Source: Albidovulum litorale
GTDB lineage: Bacteria; Pseudomonadota; Alphaproteobacteria; Rhodobacterales; Rhodobacteraceae
DNA: 64,000 nt
Direction: 5' to 3'
NCBI RefSeq assembly: GCF_025751495.1
Contig: NZ_JAOWKZ010000003.1
Span: 248,001 to 312,000 of the forward strand
The translations under genes and the position numbers were made by a program. Below, piece by piece: positions 25,637-34,178 of this stretch. Numbering within the stretch: position 1 is the stretch's first letter; every line of letters begins with the position of its first letter. Under the pieces are notes generated by a model. That model saw only the letters and a list, made by a program, of their open reading frames with translations, did not search any database and had not been told where the DNA came from.

Positions 25637-26865
25637 CGCGCCGCCTCCGCAATCAGCCGGTGCAGAATGTCCGGGGCGGTGTCGGAAAAGGCATAGATCA
25701 TCGCCAGCCGCAGCAGCGCCGCGCGGCGCCAGAGGCGGGCGCGGGCCACCGGCAGGTCGGGCATCCCGATCAGGAGCGCCCATTCGAAGGCCTGAAGGGA
25801 CCGGCCTGCATGCAGGCCCGCGAGGAACAGGTGGGCCTGCAGGTTGCCGATATCGAGCGCGGGGTCTGCAAGCGACAGCGTGTCGAAATCGAGGATACCG
25901 GCGGCGTTCCCGGCGATGAAGATCTGTTTTTCGTGCAGGTCGCGATGTGTCGGCACTGGGTCGAGGGGTTCCAGTGCCGCGAGATCGGTCCTCAGGCGGT
26001 CGAGCGGCGCATGGATCTTTGCGGCAAGGCCGGGAAAAACCGATCGGGTCCGCCGATACCAGTCGCGCAGGATCGCGGTTTCCGCGCCCGTGTCATGTAC
26101 CGGCAGGTCGGTGAGAGGCAGCAACTGCAGGGTGCGCAGGGCAGCCGTGATATCGCGGCAGGCGGCATAGCCGTCGAGGCCGAAAAACCGTGGCGCGTGG
26201 CCCGCAAGCGGCGCGTAGAGCGACAGGCCAAGCGCGGGGTCTTCACCCAAGGGTTCGGGAATGCGCAGGCGGCTGTGCTCGCCCAAGGCCCGCCACAGCG
26301 CCAAATGCCGTGCGAACTGGACCTGCCCCGTATCGCTCTTGACCGCCCGCAGCCGGGCATAGCGTCCTTTCCCGTCTGCCGCGTCAAGGCGCAGCACGGC
26401 GCGTTTCCCAAGCCGGTGCGCGACCAGTTGCGGTGTGATCGGACCCGGATTGGCGCCCTCCAGCCTGCCGACTAAGTCCCGCGCGGCTTCGGCGTCGTAA
26501 AGCAGCCGCAGGCCCGGCAGCCGCTCGTCCAAGCCGGATGTCCTGAGAATGAAGTCGCGGTCGGCGACGATGCGCGCCTCGGGGCAGCCCCGGGCCTGTC
26601 CGTGGCGGGGCTTACAAAGACGCCGGATCGTCTCAGCCGCGCGTTCCTTGCCCGCGTCGGGCACCCATTCGGCAAGAAGGGTTTCGTGTCCCGCCGCATA
26701 TTGCAGAAGCACCGGTCGCCGGTCCGAGAAATGCACGCGTTCCAGACGTGGCCGTCCGGCGCCCGCGCCGATCAGCGCATCGATCGCCTTCTGGCTCGGC
26801 CCCTCGCGCAGCTTGGCGCGAAAAGCTTCGGACAGGTCGGTGCTGGCGGTGGCCACACTCATCAT
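25633..26865 (-). CDS. Second APH-like phosphotransferase
   Basis: A 410-residue APH-fold protein. The N-terminal part (RERVHFSDRRPVLLQY type sequence) is followed by the C-terminal lobe with PTHRDLHEKQIFIAGN (HRD in place of HGD) and the metal-binding LDFDTLSLADPALDIGNL. The ATG at 26865 overlaps the ABC transporter stop by ATGA; the adjacent ATG at 26862 would also be possible. The HRDLHxKQ loop is what is seen in catalytically competent Ser/Thr-like and APH kinases, so activity is plausible. Substrate unknown. Confidence 0.83.
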   Translation of the reverse strand: MMSVATASTDLSEAFRAKLREGPSQKAIDALIGAGAGRPRLERVHFSDRRPVLLQYAAGHETLLAEWVPDAGKERAAETIRRLCKPRHGQARGCPEARIVADRDFILRTSGLDERLPGLRLLYDAEAARDLVGRLEGANPGPITPQLVAHRLGKRAVLRLDAADGKGRYARLRAVKSDTGQVQFARHLALWRALGEHSRLRIPEPLGEDPALGLSLYAPLAGHAPRFFGLDGYAACRDITAALRTLQLLPLTDLPVHDTGAETAILRDWYRRTRSVFPGLAAKIHAPLDRLRTDLAALEPLDPVPTHRDLHEKQIFIAGNAAGILDFDTLSLADPALDIGNLQAHLFLAGLHAGRSLQAFEWALLIGMPDLPVARARLWRRAALLRLAMIYAFSDTAPDILHRLIAEAAR

Positions 26866-28628
26866 GCCTGCCTCGCGACATGGGGCCGGGAAGCTGCAAC
26901 GAAGCCGCCATTCTCGAGATTCAGAACCCGGTCGGCGAGGATCAGGCATTGCGGATCATGGGTGATGAGCAATGTCGTCCGCCCACGCGTCGCGCCTCGC
27001 AGTTCCGCCATCAGCGCGGTTGCCGTCGCCGCGTCGAGCCCGGTCAGCGGTTCGTCCAGGATCAGGATCGGCGCATCGCGCAGGATCGCACGGGCAATGG
27101 CGATGCGCTGGCGCTGGCCGCCCGACAGGGTCTCACCCCGCTCGCCGACGATGGTGTCGTATCCGTCCGGCAGCGCGCGGATGAATCCGTCTGCCCCGGC
27201 GGCACGGGCGGCGGCGAGGATCTCGTTCTCCGAAGCATCGAGGCGGCCATAGGCGATGTTCTCGCGGATGGTCGCTGCAAACAGCACCGCCTCTTGCAAT
27301 ACGACGGCGATGTTCCGGCGCAGGCTGTCGAGCGTGAAGTCACGGATGTCGGTGCCGTCGATGGTGACCTGCCCCGCAACGGGGTCGTAAAATCGCATGA
27401 TCAGCTTCGCGACGGAGGATTTGCCAGTGCCGCTTGGTCCGAGAAGGGCGACGACCTCGCCCGGGCGGATCGTCAGATCGGCCTCCGACAGCACGAGCGG
27501 CGTGTCGGGATAGGCGAAGCTGACGCCCCTGAGCGCCACCTCTCCGGTCAGCCGCCCCGCCTCTGCGGCGTCGGGGCGTTCGGCCACGTCCGGCTGCAGG
27601 TCGAAGATTTCCAGAAGCCGCTCGCCGCTTGCCGTCGCCTTGGCCACGCGGGCGGCCATCGAGGCCATCTTCCGCACGGGTTTGTAAAGCGTCGTCAGAT
27701 AGGCGGTGAAGACCAGAAGGTCGCCCGGGCTGATCGCACCGGCCCGCACCAGCGTGACGCCGTACCACAGGACGACGCTGGTGCCGAGCGCCAGCAACAC
27801 CTGATTGACCCGGTCCATATGGGCGGCAAGCCGTGTCGTCTGCACGCCCGCCTCGGCCGAGGACGAGTTCTGCCGGGCGAAACGTTCCTCCTCATAGGCC
27901 TCCCGCGCGAAGCCCTTGACGACGTTGATGGCCGACATGCTCTCGGTCATCACGATGGCGATCTTGCCCTCGTTCTTGCGCTGACGCCGGGCCGCGCCCT
28001 TTATCTGGGCACCGAAATGGCGCGACAGGACCCAGAGTGCGGGCAGGATGGTCAGCGCGATCAGCGTCAGCCGCCAGTTCATCCAGGCCATGATGCCAAC
28101 CGTTGCGAGGATCACGAGAATGCGGGCCGCAAAGAAGACGACCGCATCGATCATAAGGTCGCGCATCAGCCGCACATCGCCCGTCAGCCGTGCGATGATA
28201 TCGCCGGTCGAGGCGCTGTCATGATAGCTGTGCGACAGGTTCTGGATATGGCGGTACAGGTCCAGCCGGATCGCGGCGACCACCTTCTGGCCGACGGCGG
28301 CGATCAGATAGGCCTGAACATAGGCCGCCGCACCACCGGCAAGCGCGATGACGAGGATCGCGAGCACCGAGGCCGCAAGCAGCCCGTCGCCTGAGCCGAA
28401 CGCGCCTATCAGCCAGGCCGTGACGCTGTCGGGCTGGTCCTGCGGAATGAGGATGCCGTCAAAGAGGATCTTCAGCGGCCAGGGCGCCAGCACCTCGGAT
28501 GCGGCGACACCGATCATGGCAAGTCCGCCAAGGATCAGCTTTCGCCGGTATGGGCCAAGATGCGGTCCCATCCGTCGGAAGAGCCGCCAGAGCGCGCGCG
28601 GCTGAACCGTGTCGCTCCGGCGGCTCAT
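26862..28628 (-). CDS. ABC exporter, fused permease and ATPase (MsbA/lipid-exporter type)
   Basis: A 588-residue half-transporter that probably works as a homodimer. Six membrane helices fill about residues 25-320, followed by the nucleotide-binding domain: Walker A GPSGTGKSS (about 397-405), signature LSGGQRQRIAIARAIL, Walker B ILILDEPLTGLD and switch histidine LITHDPQ. The family moves lipids, glycolipids or peptides outward. Its place in the middle of an operon of glycosyltransferases and kinases suggests it exports the operon's product. Overlaps both neighbours by ATGA. Confidence 0.92.
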   Translation of the reverse strand: MSRRSDTVQPRALWRLFRRMGPHLGPYRRKLILGGLAMIGVAASEVLAPWPLKILFDGILIPQDQPDSVTAWLIGAFGSGDGLLAASVLAILVIALAGGAAAYVQAYLIAAVGQKVVAAIRLDLYRHIQNLSHSYHDSASTGDIIARLTGDVRLMRDLMIDAVVFFAARILVILATVGIMAWMNWRLTLIALTILPALWVLSRHFGAQIKGAARRQRKNEGKIAIVMTESMSAINVVKGFAREAYEEERFARQNSSSAEAGVQTTRLAAHMDRVNQVLLALGTSVVLWYGVTLVRAGAISPGDLLVFTAYLTTLYKPVRKMASMAARVAKATASGERLLEIFDLQPDVAERPDAAEAGRLTGEVALRGVSFAYPDTPLVLSEADLTIRPGEVVALLGPSGTGKSSVAKLIMRFYDPVAGQVTIDGTDIRDFTLDSLRRNIAVVLQEAVLFAATIRENIAYGRLDASENEILAAARAAGADGFIRALPDGYDTIVGERGETLSGGQRQRIAIARAILRDAPILILDEPLTGLDAATATALMAELRGATRGRTTLLITHDPQCLILADRVLNLENGGFVAASRPHVARQA

Positions 28629-29800
28629 GCGGCCTTCCTGTGTTTTTCGACAAACTCGATGACTCGTTGGGCATTTTCTTGCCAGTCATGTTTGCGCCCC
28701 TCTGCGGCGGCGGCGCGCGCCATGCGGGCGCGTCGGTCAGGGTCAGCCTGAAGTGCGGCTAGCGCCGTAGCCAACGCGTCGGCATCGCCCGGCGGCAGCA
28801 GATAGGCCGCGTCCGATCCTGTCAGCAATTCCGCCGTCTGACCGATCCGGCTGGCCACGACCGGTCGACCCATGGCGAGGTATTCATAAAGCTTCAGGGG
28901 CGAGAAATAGTGGCTGTCATCCTCGGGATAGGGGGCGGTCGCCACATCCATGCGGGCGATCATGGGCGCCAGGCTGGCGTGATCGACCCAGCCGGTCAGC
29001 GTCAGCGCTCCTGCGAATCCGGCCCCTTCGGCAAAGCCCTCGATCCAGCCCCGCTGCGGCCCGTCGCCGAGGATCAGAAGATGCGCGTCGGGGCAGGTCC
29101 GGTGGACTGCGCCGAAGGCGCGCAGCAGCGTTTCGACCCCGTGCCAGGCCTTGAGCGACCCGGTGAACCCGACGACAAATGCCGTATCGGGAATACCGCT
29201 GATCTGTGCCGGTCTGACGCCGGGATGGAACCGCGACGTATCGACACCGTTGCCGATGACCCTGACATGATCCGGGCGAGCGCCCCGGCTGATCGCGTAT
29301 TCGGCGACCTGCCAGGACACGGCAGCAAGGATGGTTGAACTGGCAAGAACCATCGCCTCGATGGCCCGGGCCTCATTCTCATGTACCAGTTCCCGGTATT
29401 CGGATTGTTCGACCAGTAGTGGCGCGTTGATCTCGGTCACCACGGGCACACCAAGCCGGGCAGCGGCGCGGATGCCCGCTTCGGACCAGAGCGAGTAGCG
29501 TTCGTAGATGAGATCGAAGGGTCGCTGGCCATGCAGCGCGATCAGCCGGTCCTCGATGGCGCGGGCCTGCGCCATGGCGGCACGTTCCTTGGCCGGGCGG
29601 GTCGCACCGGAAAGAGCAGGATTGCCGACCTCCTCTACCGACAATTCGCCGCTCAGCGAGATGCCCTTGCGGGCGGCAAGTGCGTGAACCTCGTGACCGA
29701 GCGCGGCGAAGGCGCGCATCATCGCCTGAATGTGGACCGAAGCCCCCTTGGCGCCGAAAACCGGTATGCCACGATCGGCGGTGACATAGGCGATGCGCAT
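28625..29800 (-). CDS. Glycosyltransferase family 4 protein
   Basis: A 391-residue GT-B enzyme. It begins MRIAYVTADRGIPVFGAKGA, with the glycine-rich acceptor loop; the donor domain shows VVGFTGSLKAWHGVETLLRA (about 208-227), LLILGDGPQRG and SPLKLYEYLAMGRPVVAS (about 303-320), the GT4 donor-binding region. It starts at 29800, sharing one base with the stop codon of the preceding gene. Third gene of the coupled operon. Confidence 0.9.
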   Translation of the reverse strand: MRIAYVTADRGIPVFGAKGASVHIQAMMRAFAALGHEVHALAARKGISLSGELSVEEVGNPALSGATRPAKERAAMAQARAIEDRLIALHGQRPFDLIYERYSLWSEAGIRAAARLGVPVVTEINAPLLVEQSEYRELVHENEARAIEAMVLASSTILAAVSWQVAEYAISRGARPDHVRVIGNGVDTSRFHPGVRPAQISGIPDTAFVVGFTGSLKAWHGVETLLRAFGAVHRTCPDAHLLILGDGPQRGWIEGFAEGAGFAGALTLTGWVDHASLAPMIARMDVATAPYPEDDSHYFSPLKLYEYLAMGRPVVASRIGQTAELLTGSDAAYLLPPGDADALATALAALQADPDRRARMARAAAAEGRKHDWQENAQRVIEFVEKHRKAA

Positions 29801-31029
29801 CAGGCCGCCCTCCCGATCCGGGCGGGTGCCGTCATAGGGGCGGCCAGCAAGGCGCGCAGGGTGGCGGCATTCCGTTCAAGGTCAAAGAGCCGTTCCGCCC
29901 GCTTTCGTCCGGCTGCGCCCATCAGGCGGGCCCGGTCGCGATCGGTCAGAACGGATGCGATTGCGTCAGCGAGCGCAGCCGGATCGTCGGGAGGACAGAG
30001 CTTGCCGGTGACATCAGGCACGACGATTTCCGGGCCACCCGCGACGGTCGTGGTGACTACGGGCAGGCCCCGCGCCATCGCCTCCAGCAGGACCGTGGGC
30101 AACCCGTCCCGGTCGCCGCTGTCGGTCACGGTACAGGCAAGCACTGCGAGCGAGGCCGCCTCCATCCGCTCGACCAGCCGCTCCTGCGGTAAGGACCCGG
30201 CAAGCGTCACCTGACCCGACAGTGCCAGCCGGTCGATCTGTGCAGCCAGCGCCACCTCCAGCGGTCCGCTGCCGACGATTTCCAGATCGAAGGCGATATT
30301 CCGGTCGCGCAGGATCGCCACCGCGTCGACCAGCGTGGTAAAGCCCTTCTTTTCCACCAGCCTGCCGACGGCCAGCATCCGCCCCGTCCTTTGCCGCGCC
30401 GGACTGACCGGGCGGAAGGCGCCAAGGTCGATGCCATTGTAAAGTCGCACGATCCGACCGGCGGCCTCGGGACAGAGCATGCTCAGATGGCGGACGTTGT
30501 AGTCCGACACGGTCACTGTGAACGCCGCTTCGCGAAGTTTGGCGCGGCGCATCTCTGCGTCGGCCGTGAGTGAAACGTAGGTGTGATAGATGTCGCGGGC
30601 ATGGGCGGTGAAAGAGAATGTGCCTCCCATCGCCCGCGCCGCCAGCAGCGCCACCGTCGCGGCGTCGGACCCGAAATGGGCATGCAGATGCCTGATTCCC
30701 CGCGCCTGCGAAGCTTCTGCCACGACCTCGGCCTTGGCCAACAGGCGCCCGATCTGATGCGGCGTCTTACCCGAAAAGAGCGCACCGTCCTCCGGCGCGG
30801 GTTCAGCCTCGCGGCTGTTGCCCTCGCCTGAAAGCATAGTCACGCGGGCCTTCAACCGCGCGAGGCTGGCGTGGCGGGGCTCATCCGGAGGATCGAGCAG
30901 GGAAAAGACATCGACAATGGCGCCGGCTTCCTCATGCGCGAGAAGTTCGTTGAGGATGAAAGTCTCGCTGAAACGGGGGAAGCGTTTCAGCACATATCCG
31001 ATGCGAAGGCCGTCAGTGGGTCGGGGCAT
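29800..31029 (-). CDS. Glycosyltransferase family 4 protein (WcaL-like)
   Basis: A 409-residue GT-B enzyme with RIGYVLKRFPRFSETFILNE at the N terminus, typical of the colanic-acid/exopolysaccharide WcaL group, and the donor motif GLPTVLLEAMARGLPVVTT (about 303-321) plus AVGRLVEKKGFTTLV. The start at 31029 is chosen because AGGAGGAGG lies 6 nt upstream; the ATG at 31047 would make that ribosome site code for three arginines. It overlaps the end of the response-regulator/glycosyltransferase fusion by 17 bp. Confidence 0.9.
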   Translation of the reverse strand: MPRPTDGLRIGYVLKRFPRFSETFILNELLAHEEAGAIVDVFSLLDPPDEPRHASLARLKARVTMLSGEGNSREAEPAPEDGALFSGKTPHQIGRLLAKAEVVAEASQARGIRHLHAHFGSDAATVALLAARAMGGTFSFTAHARDIYHTYVSLTADAEMRRAKLREAAFTVTVSDYNVRHLSMLCPEAAGRIVRLYNGIDLGAFRPVSPARQRTGRMLAVGRLVEKKGFTTLVDAVAILRDRNIAFDLEIVGSGPLEVALAAQIDRLALSGQVTLAGSLPQERLVERMEAASLAVLACTVTDSGDRDGLPTVLLEAMARGLPVVTTTVAGGPEIVVPDVTGKLCPPDDPAALADAIASVLTDRDRARLMGAAGRKRAERLFDLERNAATLRALLAAPMTAPARIGRAA

Positions 31030-32587
31030 GGGTGACCTCCTCCTCATACCGGGATCTGGTCCGCGTCAGATGCAGGGCGAGCAAAGCTGCGGCTCGGCGG
31101 GCTCCGTCGAAACTTAGGCCCTCGGTGCGGGCGACGGGCGGTGGTGCCATCATCATCCGAGCGAGGCTTTCTGGGGTCAGCGTTTCCCGGCAGAGATGGC
31201 GGGCCAGGCCGCGCGCCGCCAGCGTCTCGGCCCGGATGCGTTGCTCGGCCGAGGGGCCGAGGCGTGGTACGGTGATGATCGGGCAACCTTGGGCAAGGGC
31301 TTCGTTGATCGAGTTGTAGCCAGTCATCGTGATCAGGAGATCGGCGGCATGGAGAAGTGAAGCGAGGTCGGGAACGCTGTCGAGACAAACGACGCCCAGC
31401 CGGGCAGCGCGGGCCGAGGCGGCGATCCGCAGTTCTTCGTCCATCAGCGGCCCGGTGACGACGGTCATGGCAGGTCGATTGCGCCGCGGAATCGTGGCCA
31501 GCGCGGAAAGCGCTGTGTCGATCAGCGGATAGGCGTCGCGGCCACCGCCGCCCGAGACCAGGATCGCACGCGGCGACTTGCCGGCGGGCCGCGTGCGGGC
31601 ACGTCCCGGTGTGGTCACAATGCCGGAATAGTTGACCCGCCCCGGCAGCATCGCCTCAAGCCCATAGGCGGTGGCCGAGGGGTAGAACCCCTCGTTGCCA
31701 TATATCATCACCCGATCATAACTGTTGGCGATCACCTGCGCGGTGCCGTTTGCCGTCCAGGCGTCGCGCACCCGTTCCGGATCATCGAGAATGTCGCGCA
31801 GGCCAAGGATTGTGCAGGGCCGCTCTCGCCGACGACGCTTCTCGAGCACCGGCAGGAGTTCGTCGAGAACTCCGCCCGGCTCGTGATCGACCAGCAGAAG
31901 ATCGGGACGGAATGCCTCGAATACACCGTCGATGATCCGGCTTCGCATCTGCCGCAGGGTTGCAGCGTCAAGGCGCAGAGCGCCCGATTGGAATGCCCCC
32001 CTCCCAAGTTTCGTGAGTGAGGGCAGCTTGACATAGTCAATGCCGGGATGCGGTTCGAAGATCATGCCCGACGGGCAACCGACCAACATCAGCACTGACA
32101 AGCCGGGCACCAGCGCCACCAGTTCCCGCGCGATCGAGGAATTGCGGCGCATATGGCCGAGCCCGATCGTGTCATGCGAATACATCACCACCGATGGTCC
32201 GCGCATGGTGCGTGTGCCGGGCCCACCGTTTTCCGTGGTGAGTGCGGTGACCAGTTCCCTGAGCCGTGACAAAGCGAAGGGTTTTGCCAGGAACGCCGCC
32301 ACCGGGACACTCTCGGCCCGGCCGCGGTTGTAGAGGCTGTCCTGTCCGGTCATCACCACGACCGGCGTTTTCCCAAGGCGGCTCCCAGCAGCAGAAATCA
32401 CCTCGATCCCGTCGCCATCTCCCAGCGAGACATCAGCGAGCACAAGGTCGAACCTCCCCACGCGGAGTGCGGTCTCGGTCTCTCTCGCCGAGGCGGCATG
32501 AGTGACATGCATCGCGCAGCCTTCAAGCGACCGCATGATGTTTCGGGCAAGGACAGGTTCGTCTTCCGACAGGAGTATTCGGGTCAT
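31013..32587 (-). CDS. Response regulator receiver domain fused to a COG4671-like glycosyltransferase
   Basis: A 524-residue two-domain protein, the first gene of the operon. Residues 1-118 are a complete receiver domain: acidic pocket Glu8/Asp9, phosphoacceptor Asp52 (LVLADVS), Thr80 (VVVMTG) and Lys102 (FLAKPF). Residues about 130-524 are a GT-B glycosyltransferase of the MurG-like predicted type: MYSHDTIGLGHMRRNSSIAR at the acceptor loop, LLVDHEPGGVLDELLP, LGLRDILDDPERVRDAW, VSGGGGRDAYPLID and donor-side MTGYNSINEALAQGCP. An output domain that is an enzyme of glycan synthesis is very unusual for a response regulator. The sensor kinase at 32804 is divergent and could be its partner. The start could instead be the ATG at 32599. 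Confidence 0.88.
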   Translation of the reverse strand: MTRILLSEDEPVLARNIMRSLEGCAMHVTHAASARETETALRVGRFDLVLADVSLGDGDGIEVISAAGSRLGKTPVVVMTGQDSLYNRGRAESVPVAAFLAKPFALSRLRELVTALTTENGGPGTRTMRGPSVVMYSHDTIGLGHMRRNSSIARELVALVPGLSVLMLVGCPSGMIFEPHPGIDYVKLPSLTKLGRGAFQSGALRLDAATLRQMRSRIIDGVFEAFRPDLLLVDHEPGGVLDELLPVLEKRRRRERPCTILGLRDILDDPERVRDAWTANGTAQVIANSYDRVMIYGNEGFYPSATAYGLEAMLPGRVNYSGIVTTPGRARTRPAGKSPRAILVSGGGGRDAYPLIDTALSALATIPRRNRPAMTVVTGPLMDEELRIAASARAARLGVVCLDSVPDLASLLHAADLLITMTGYNSINEALAQGCPIITVPRLGPSAEQRIRAETLAARGLARHLCRETLTPESLARMMMAPPPVARTEGLSFDGARRAAALLALHLTRTRSRYEEEVTHAPTH

Positions 32588-32650
32588 GGTGTGCCTCATC
32601 TTCTGATCAATATGCCCGATCGACGGCCGGGGCCTGAGAGGGAGGAAGGT

Positions 32651-32699
32651 CCCAATTTGGGCCAATTGCCGCGCCGGAATTGGGGCAAATGCCCCAATT
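32651..32699. repeat. Cluster of inverted repeats built on CCAATT in a divergent promoter region
   Basis: Between the fusion gene and the sensor kinase lies AATTGGGGCA-AA-TGCCCCAATT (32678-32699), 10-bp perfect arms with a 2-bp centre, and CCCAA-T-TTGGG (32651-32661) with 5-bp arms. CCAATT or its complement appears four times in about 50 bp. This is a likely operator cluster for a dimeric regulator, perhaps the NtrC-like protein at 34179. Confidence 0.7.
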
Positions 32700-32803
32700 T
32701 CCGCCAATGAATGCCAGTCTGATAACTCATCGGACCATGGTCCGTAGTCATGACACGCCCAACCGTCGAATACTCCGCGATAGGAGCCGATCTGAGGACA
32801 TCC

Positions 32804-34177
32804 ATGCCGTCGAAGCTGACAGAAGCGAAAGGCTCGCCGCATTACGTGCGGGTGCTGTCGCTCTTCATCGTCACGAGCTTCCTGGCGATCTTCGGGACGA
32901 CCTTTCTCTTGTCATCCTACCTTGCCCGTTACGTCGCCGGTCAGATGATGATGCGGGATGCAGTCGTCTCGATGCAGTTCCTGAATTCCATCGTCCGCGT
33001 CGAAGAGGCCAACAGCTATTTTTACGGCGAAACGAAGAACCGCGAGGTTCCGGCGATGGAAGAGTTCTTTGTTCACGTCTCGCGTTTGCCCGATGTCTTC
33101 CGTGCCAATGTCTATGCCATGTCGGGAGAGATCCTTTGGTCAAGCGACCGCGAGATGATCGGCCGGACATTCGACGAGAACGACGAACTTTCTGCGGCGA
33201 TGCGGGGTGAACTGCACCCGGAAGTCAATGTGATGGAGCGGGGCGAAAAGGATGAACATGTCGGGCTGCCACCGGATGTGACCGAGTTCATCGAGTTCTA
33301 CATTCCGATCTGGTCGGAGGACCGCAGCTTTGTCGTCGGTGCGGTCGAGGTTTATAAGGCACCTGCGAGCCTGCTTCTGTCGATCCACAACACCGAGCGT
33401 TTGAGCTGGATTGCCGCCCTCTTGTCTGGCGCGGTGCTGTTTGCAGCGCTGCTGGGCGTCGTGATCTATTCGACGCGAATTCTGCGGCGGCAGGAACAAC
33501 GGCTGGTCGAAACCGAGCGCTTGGCCGTTGTCGGCGAGATGGCCTCGGCCGTGGCGCACGGGTTGCGCAATCCGTTGGCGGCGATCCGGTCCTGCGCCGA
33601 ACTGGCGGGCGAAGACGATCTGCCGGAAACGTCGCGGCAGTCGGTCCATGATATCATCGATCAGGTTGATCGGCTTGAGGTCTGGATCCGCTCGTTCCTG
33701 ACCCAGATGCGCAACGATCCGGCCTCCGCCACCGACGCTGCACATATCGACATCATCATTCAGCGCTGCATTCAAAACTTCCGGCCACAACTTGAGAAAC
33801 GCGGCATCCAGATCGTGGTTGACGGTTCGGGCCACAATGCCCTCGCCGCCGCCGGATCGGCCGAGATCGAGCAGGTGTTGAGCACGGTCTTTTCCAACGC
33901 GATCGAGGCGATGAATTCCGGCGGCCTTCTGCGCATCTCCTGGAATCGGGCGCCCGGGGGCAGGATCGCTGTCCAGGTCGCCGATACCGGACCGGGACTG
34001 AGCGAGGAGCAGTTGACCAGGCTTTTCATGCCTATGCAGACCACGAAATCCGCTGGCCTCGGTGTTGGTCTGGCACTGGGCCGCCGGATCGCCGAGCGAC
34101 TTGGAGGCAGCCTCGACCTGCGCAACGGGCCGGAACGTGGGGTCGAAGTGACACTGACATTGCCAGCGGGGGCATGA
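32804..34177 (+). CDS. Membrane-bound sensor histidine kinase
   Basis: A 457-residue kinase with two membrane helices (about residues 15-39 and 200-225) flanking a periplasmic sensor of about 155 residues. The phosphorylated His252 lies in VAHGLRNPLAAIRS. The ATPase domain has VFSNAIEAM (N box), VADTGPGLS (G1 box) and GVGLALGRRIAE (G2 box). A GAGGA ribosome site supports the ATG at 32804 over the earlier one at 32750. It is followed after 1 bp by the NtrC-like regulator and lies divergent from the receiver-glycosyltransferase fusion, so it may feed phosphate to both receivers. The signal is unknown. Confidence 0.92.
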   Translation: MPSKLTEAKGSPHYVRVLSLFIVTSFLAIFGTTFLLSSYLARYVAGQMMMRDAVVSMQFLNSIVRVEEANSYFYGETKNREVPAMEEFFVHVSRLPDVFRANVYAMSGEILWSSDREMIGRTFDENDELSAAMRGELHPEVNVMERGEKDEHVGLPPDVTEFIEFYIPIWSEDRSFVVGAVEVYKAPASLLLSIHNTERLSWIAALLSGAVLFAALLGVVIYSTRILRRQEQRLVETERLAVVGEMASAVAHGLRNPLAAIRSCAELAGEDDLPETSRQSVHDIIDQVDRLEVWIRSFLTQMRNDPASATDAAHIDIIIQRCIQNFRPQLEKRGIQIVVDGSGHNALAAAGSAEIEQVLSTVFSNAIEAMNSGGLLRISWNRAPGGRIAVQVADTGPGLSEEQLTRLFMPMQTTKSAGLGVGLALGRRIAERLGGSLDLRNGPERGVEVTLTLPAGA

Positions 34178-34178
34178 C

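Noticed and set aside
26748-28394. 548-codon plus-strand open frame
   Set aside because: Antisense to the ABC exporter and an APH-like kinase, with His/Asp/Arg-rich shadow composition and no motif.
32651-32699. Sigma-54 promoter in the divergent region
   Set aside because: TTGGGGC looks similar, but no GG-N10-GC spacing with TTGC was found on either strand; it is better read as an inverted repeat.
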